Assembly (NCBI GenBank): GCA_963556195.1
Contig: OY744519.1
Coordinates: 31,845,387-31,909,386 of the forward strand
Direction: 5' to 3'
DNA: 64,000 nt
From: Sepiola atlantica
Lineage: Eukaryota; Mollusca; Cephalopoda; Sepiida; Sepiolidae
A program made the position numbers and the translations under genes. The notes under the pieces were generated by a model. The model made no database searches. It saw nothing but the letters and a program-made list of their open reading frames with translations, and was not told the origin of the DNA. Below, piece after piece: positions 60,000-64,000 of the stretch (positions are counted from its first letter, which is position 1; every line of letters begins with the position of its first letter).

Positions 60000-60454
60000 A
60001 TTATATAATATTTAACTGCGGTTTCCTCTGTAAATATATATTTTCTTAACTTAGCTAGATATCATCCAAGGCCAAATGCTGAGAGGAATATTCTTTATAT
60101 AAATGCAAGTGTTAACCTGCCTTGAAAATCGTTCAAAATGTTTGTATTTATTTTGGTTTCAACTTTGATCACTAGAGCAAGTTAAAAATAATCAGCAAAT
60201 CTGCAAAACAGGTCATGCTGATTCATGAAGTATATAATTAAGGTAATTAGTTATGTTAATCCTGTAGCATGACTTAAATAACTAGTGCACACTGCCTGTA
60301 TGCTTGTTATGGTTTGCATAGCATTTTAGGAAATCCCAAGGATTGACCTAAAATAAATCCCAAGACAATGAAAAAGGAAAGTCAATAGTGTTTTTGACAC
60401 ACTGTATATTTAAACAGTAGGCTAAACATGTAAACAGTTCAATACTAAGCTTGT
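60000..60454. other. Intergenic, no gene
   Basis: AT-rich, no recognisable feature. Confidence 0.5.
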
Positions 60455-60850
60455 TCATCATCATATTCAGTTGAACGTCTATTTTACATGCTGGCATGTG
60501 TTGGACAGCTTTTAGAAATTGACTTCCAAACTGACTTGTCTCTAACACCAGTTCTTTATTTATCCTTTCTATCAACTGACCATGCTCTTTCAATGTGACC
60601 ATACCAACCAAGTCTCCTGTTCTGCACACATTTCTCTATACTGTTCAGATTTAATCCTCGTCTCATAAATTCTTTTCTTGGTCGACAGCGGTAACTCTGC
60701 AGTTTAATGATGGCAGAATTACCCGTAACATACTCCATCTACTCTTAACTTTTGCAATCACATCAGCATCAGCTCCGGTGCTCCAAAGGTATCGGCAAGG
60801 TAACAAAACTTCTGGACAACCTCAAAAGCTTCGCCATCCAGATATTGCTT
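60455..60850 (-). pseudogene. LINE C-terminal region, minus strand
   Basis: Minus-strand frames give RGLNLNSIEKCVQNRRLGWY, GHIERAWSVDRKDK and, near 60800-60840, DGEAFEVVQKFCYLADTFGA, in the order of the 17.15-kb LINE, with the tail ATGATGAACAAGC at 60455. Frameshifts and stops throughout; central parts (the RPRKTW block) are deleted. 5'-truncated at about 60850. Confidence 0.78.
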
Positions 60851-60929
60851 TTAATATTTGGATCAAATCAAATCTATTTGGCAAAATATAGCAAAGTTCA
60901 CAAGCCATATAACGAATATTGTTTATCTC

Positions 60930-61018
60930 CACTTCAGGAAGTCAGACACAAGATCAAGTGTGGTTTTGAGATGCCAGTGCGCTAGGATAGACAGACTTTG
61001 ACCTACAAAAAATGCCTG
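60930..61018 (-). mobile_element. SINE-A fragment
   Basis: AGTCAGACACAAGATCAAGT, TTTTGAGATGCCAGTGCGCT and GACTTTGACCTACAAAAAAT match SINE-A. The fragment stops at GCCTGG exactly where the 0.7-kb duplicated block begins. Confidence 0.75.
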
Positions 61019-61019
61019 G

Positions 61020-61725
61020 AAGATTTACATGAAAAATGAAGGAAGGGGGGGGGGGGCAGGTTGTCGGTCTTGTGTGCAAGGTGAAGCGCATTTAAGAAAC
61101 CGAAATGCATTCTGGTCGATTGACTCAATTGCATCTTTTATTTCAATGAATATTCGATAAATGATAACTACAAAGAAATAATTCAATGCATAATTATCAA
61201 ACTTATGTTGGTGCAAGACGTACACACACATGAAGTTATCTCATAATTTTATTAATATAAAATGTGTCCGTGTTTTACTTCCCTTCATTTTCAGCAACGA
61301 ATGTTATAAATTGTAAGACAATTTTATTGTGTGTTAATTGTTGCGTAAGTCTATCGAAATTATGTCTGATTTTCTATAGAGAATCTATATTTATATTATT
61401 GTCCTATCGTAAAGGCCCATATGTGACATTCAACAAAACGTTTTCTTTGTTTTATACTGAAAACATTGTCTAGAATAGGAGTTAGTAGTTATCTCCTGTC
61501 CAGGGGGTGAGACACAAGGTCAGCTGTGGTTTTGAAAAGCCAGCACACTAGGATAAGCGCACTTTGGCCGACAAAAATGCCTGAGAAACCCCGTCGGCAT
61601 TCCCCAGTAAGGGCGTGTTAGACGATTAGCAATAAACTAACCCCTTCTCAGAAAGAAGGTAAAGCCTGGGAGGCTAAACCTCCTAGAACTGAACAGAACC
61701 CAGCCCGACAGCAACAAAGTCACTA
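61020..61725 (-). repeat. 0.7-kb duplicated block, copy 2 (contains SINE-A)
   Basis: Near-identical to 40169-40860, including GTCGATTGACTCAATTGCAT, ATTGTTGCGTAAGTCTATCG and AACATTGTCTAGAATAGGAG, then a SINE-A at 61490-61725 (minus). It has a longer poly-G run at its left edge (61046-61056). With the SINE-A fragment at 60930-61018, the 470-bp non-SINE part is bracketed by SINE-A sequence. Confidence 0.85.
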
Positions 61726-61799
61726 TTACTTGACTGATTCGTATCATCATTCTATAAGCCACGTAAAGAGATAATAGGTTAAATCGTAGTAAAAGAACA

Positions 61800-61911
61800 T
61801 ATCCCAGTGATCAAGGGTTTGAATCTTGGCATAGTCAGCCACGTTGATGAGCTGCAGTAATGGCGAAACACATGTCCGTGGATAATTATTTTATCTATTA
61901 ATAAATATTTA
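61800..61911 (+). mobile_element. Ribozyme-bearing SINE, 5'-truncated, with 13-bp target duplication
   Basis: The insert carries GATCAAGGGTTTGAATCTTG (B-box-like), CATAGTCAGCCACG, a hammerhead (61839-61881), and an AT-rich end TTTATCTATTAATAAATATT. It is bracketed by TAGTAAAAGAACA at 61787-61799 and 61912-61924, an exact 13-bp duplication typical of target-primed insertion. The A box is missing, consistent with 5' truncation. Same layout as the elements at 14 and 44 kb. Confidence 0.8.
61839..61881 (+). ncRNA. Type I hammerhead ribozyme motif (copy 3)
   Basis: Stem I CCACG (61839-61843) pairs exactly with CGTGG (61877-61881). TTGATGA (61844-61850) stands for CUGAUGA with C3 changed to T. Stem II GCTG-CAGTAA-TGGC is at 61851-61864. 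GAAAC is at 61865-61869. Stem III C-ACAT-G closes with A-T, and GTC ends at 61876, the predicted cleavage site. Everything but C3 fits; that change should reduce or abolish activity. Confidence 0.75.
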
Positions 61912-61924
61912 TAGTAAAAGAACA

Positions 61925-62164
61925 AATATTCTTAATAGAATGTGCAGATTTAGTGATGAAAATGCTATTTTATTACAATTAACTGAAGCGTGAAAAACCG
62001 ACAGACAGACAGCCTCTTATGGAGACGCTTGGGATGCATCTAAAATAAGATACCTCAATTAAATATGCACACTTAACGATGAGAATGCTATTTGAAAGTG
62101 TAATGTGACAGAAAGACTGAAATGCTGTTTCACGTCGCAAATTTCATACCAGTTGAGGATACAC
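61925..62164. other. Intergenic, no gene
   Basis: Contains GACAGACAGACAG (62002-62014). No other feature. Confidence 0.5.
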
Positions 62165-62480
62165 GCTTGACGATCACTCCGACTGAGGGTAGGCCGTTGA
62201 GGCATCTTCTGGCCCTGCTCTGTCGGGCTGAGGTATGGTTCTGTGCAGTTCTAGGAGGTCCGCCTTCCCAGGCTTTACCTTCTCACATTTTAAGAAGGAG
62301 ATTAGTTTATTGCTAATCGCCTGAGGTAACCTTATCGGGGAATGTCGACGGGGCTGCCTAGGCATTTTTTTGTTGGCAAGAATGCTCAACCACTTGGGCG
62401 CTAGTTTTTCAATTCCCGCTTTCCGACCTCGTGTCAGATATTCTCGCTGTGGAAGGGGGATAAATAAATCAGTGTGTGGT
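62165..62480 (+). mobile_element. SINE-A copy, plus strand
   Basis: GGTTCTGTGCAGTTCTAGGA, CCCAGGCTTTACCTTCTCAC, TTAGTTTATTGCTAATCGCC, GACGGGGCTGCCTAGGCATT, then AGAATGCTCAACCACTTGGG and TTTTTCAATTCCCGCTTTCC follow SINE-A order, ending GGGGATAAATAAATC. The 64- and 71-codon frames over it are shadows. Confidence 0.8.
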
Positions 62481-63264
62481 GTTACAGACCAATGGAATTG
62501 TTATTTAAAAGTGCAGACTATATATATGGTTATAGGCGGCGGGGGGGTGGGGGGGCTATTTCAAAAACCCTAGGAGTTTGTAAAAAAAAAATGGACAAAA
62601 GGTAGAGATTTATATATAGATATATAGATCTGGATCGTTTTCTGAGTTAACCTTACAAAACCAGAGTTCAAGACAAATATTCCAATGTCGGAATGTTTGC
62701 TCTCATTGAAAATCAGTTTTACAATGTTGGTTTTTATTTCAGATGTGCCATTTCTAATGTTTTTTTTTTTTTTATAATTAACTTGCTAAACAAGCCACTC
62801 TAATCCATAAAGCGATTGAAAGATACTTTAACCATGCCAAAAATAATTTAATTAATTAACCTCATTAATTCTAGTGCAATTCTCTACAGATTTGCGCATT
62901 TTTACTAAGGAAAATAAGAAACTACCACATTTTTAAATGTTTATTAAATTTTTATTTCTTTCATGATACAGTTAGATTTTTATATTTTCTTTTTCATATC
63001 TGAATTTTGTATTAAAATAGATTACGCGTTATTTTGAAATATTATTTTATCAGATAATTTTTTATTCTGCAATTTAATATGCTCAGATATGATTTCAAAA
63101 CATAACCTGATCTTGATTTTAGTGTTTTATGTGTCGATATCTCAGAAAGAATTTTGTATCAAATACAGTGAGTGATATGTTACTTTGTAATATCCATATT
63201 AGGTTCTTTAATAAATTTTTGTACTTTTTGTAATTATAATCAATTCAATTTTTTACACTTTACT
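62481..63264. other. Intergenic, no gene
   Basis: A G-rich run at 62537-62553, then AT-rich DNA with T-runs. Nothing recognisable. Confidence 0.5.
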
Positions 63265-63615
63265 AATTCTACCTACCTGGTGTTGCCCGGTAAGTCTATT
63301 TACATGCATTAAAAAAAAAATTTTTTTTTTAAACTATACCGTTTTTTTTTTTTTCTCTAAATATTATTTTTCTTCCAATCAATGGAATGTAACTCTATGT
63401 TGACAAATACAGAGTTACGTCCCTTTTTTAAGATGGCGGCCATTTGAAAATAATTCAGAGTGTTTTCTGGAAGGTTTTTAAATTGAATTACATTTTATTC
63501 TTTTTAACAACATGCTGCAATGATCCACAAGGAAAACTGACAAACCAGAATTAAATATTGATTTGTAGGAAACTATCGATGACAAAGAAACTTACTTTTC
63601 TTTATATATTAGATT
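63265..63615 (+). repeat. CCCGG-type repeat, fuller copy 2
   Basis: Starts ACTAATTCTACCTACCTGGT then GTTGCCCGG. Shares with 47328-47705 TTTTTTAAGATGGCGGCCAT, TTGAAAATAATTC, TTTAAATTGAATTACATTTT, ATGCTGCAATGATCCAC and the end TTTATATATTAGAT. Confidence 0.75.
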
Positions 63616-63623
63616 AAAAGAAA

Positions 63624-64000
63624 ACTAGCAGGAAGACCCGGCTTTGTCTGGGATTGAATTAGGAATGCCACGTCCTTTTGCACCCAATTTATAAAACCAT
63701 ATTACTTTATTTTAGTATAGTTTACTTTTTATACATTTTGGGGTGGGGTTCAAGGATCTACTCGGAATTGATTGGGTGGGGGGAAGTGTAAGTAAAGTGA
63801 TATTTTAATGAAAATAATTTTCGTTAAATTGTAAATTTAGCACCTAAGATGATGGCAGAATGTGACGTCTGCATTTTGCCACCGGTGTTAAGGTAAAAAA
63901 AAAAAAATCCTGCAGTTTACAGAAAACAAATTACTATTCCCCAGTCTATTTAGTAATTTCTTTTTTTTTTCTTTTTTTTTTTTTTCAATTTTACCAATGA
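63624..64000 (+). repeat. Another CCCGG-type repeat, running off the window
   Basis: ACTAGCAGGAAGACCCGGCT then TTGTCTGGG starts nine bases after the previous copy ends, so two copies are in tandem. The body includes TTTTGGGGTGGGGTTCAAGG and poly-T; its end is outside the window. This start resembles the decayed one at 441. Confidence 0.6.

Overview
The window is animal, non-coding DNA crowded with transposable elements. I find no intact host gene. It is AT-rich, with many dinucleotide microsatellites, long poly-G/poly-C runs and nested inverted repeats. The open reading frames are short and are either relics of mobile elements or chance translations of simple repeats. The element mix suggests a lophotrochozoan, probably a mollusc and possibly a cephalopod: a Penelope-like element with GIY-YIG endonuclease, tRNA-headed SINEs, LINE C-terminal tails, Tc1/mariner/IS630 relics, hAT derivatives and U2 snRNA-derived repeats. 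That placement is inference from repeat style, not from a marker gene.

Layout. 0-10 kb: Tc1 relic at the edge, a 38/32-nt minisatellite (2.4-2.8 kb), a hAT element with an exact 8-bp target duplication (5.7-6.2 kb), a 137-nt-arm inverted repeat (6.2-6.6 kb), and a SINE cluster where one SINE has jumped into a U2-headed repeat (8.4-9.2 kb). 10-20 kb: LINE tails, a mariner relic, a ribozyme-bearing tRNA-headed element (13.8-14.3 kb), a deleted Penelope derivative, a satellite block invaded by two tiny hAT elements, an IS630/mariner-like transposase relic and a TA-flanked MITE. 20-32 kb: two near-identical 460-bp MITE copies (21.6 and 31.2 kb), nested SINE/DNA-transposon insertions, and U2-derived repeats. 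32-35.2 kb: a Penelope-like element, the best protein-coding signal in the window, broken by frameshifts. 35-50 kb: further repeat families, a duplicated 0.7-kb block (copy at 61 kb), an 0.8-kb multi-layer inverted repeat, a second hAT with 8-bp target duplication, and a second ribozyme-bearing tandem locus (44.3-44.9 kb) beside a 295-bp polypyrimidine tract. 50-64 kb: mariner and hAT-like relics, AT-rich sequence, SINEs, LINE fragments, the second duplicate block, and a ribozyme-bearing SINE copy with a 13-bp target duplication (61.8 kb).

The most notable observation is a group of type I hammerhead ribozyme motifs placed just downstream of tRNA-like pol III promoter boxes. At two loci (13.9/14.2 kb and 44.4/44.7 kb) two motifs in the same orientation enclose one unit of about 351 and 319 nt. 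A third copy at 61.8 kb sits between 13-bp direct repeats. The helices next to the catalytic core keep pairing while their bases change between copies. This is the architecture of retrozymes (small non-autonomous retroelements moved through self-cleaved circular RNA) combined with a SINE-type head. I read this by eye; covariance-model and population-copy searches were not possible.
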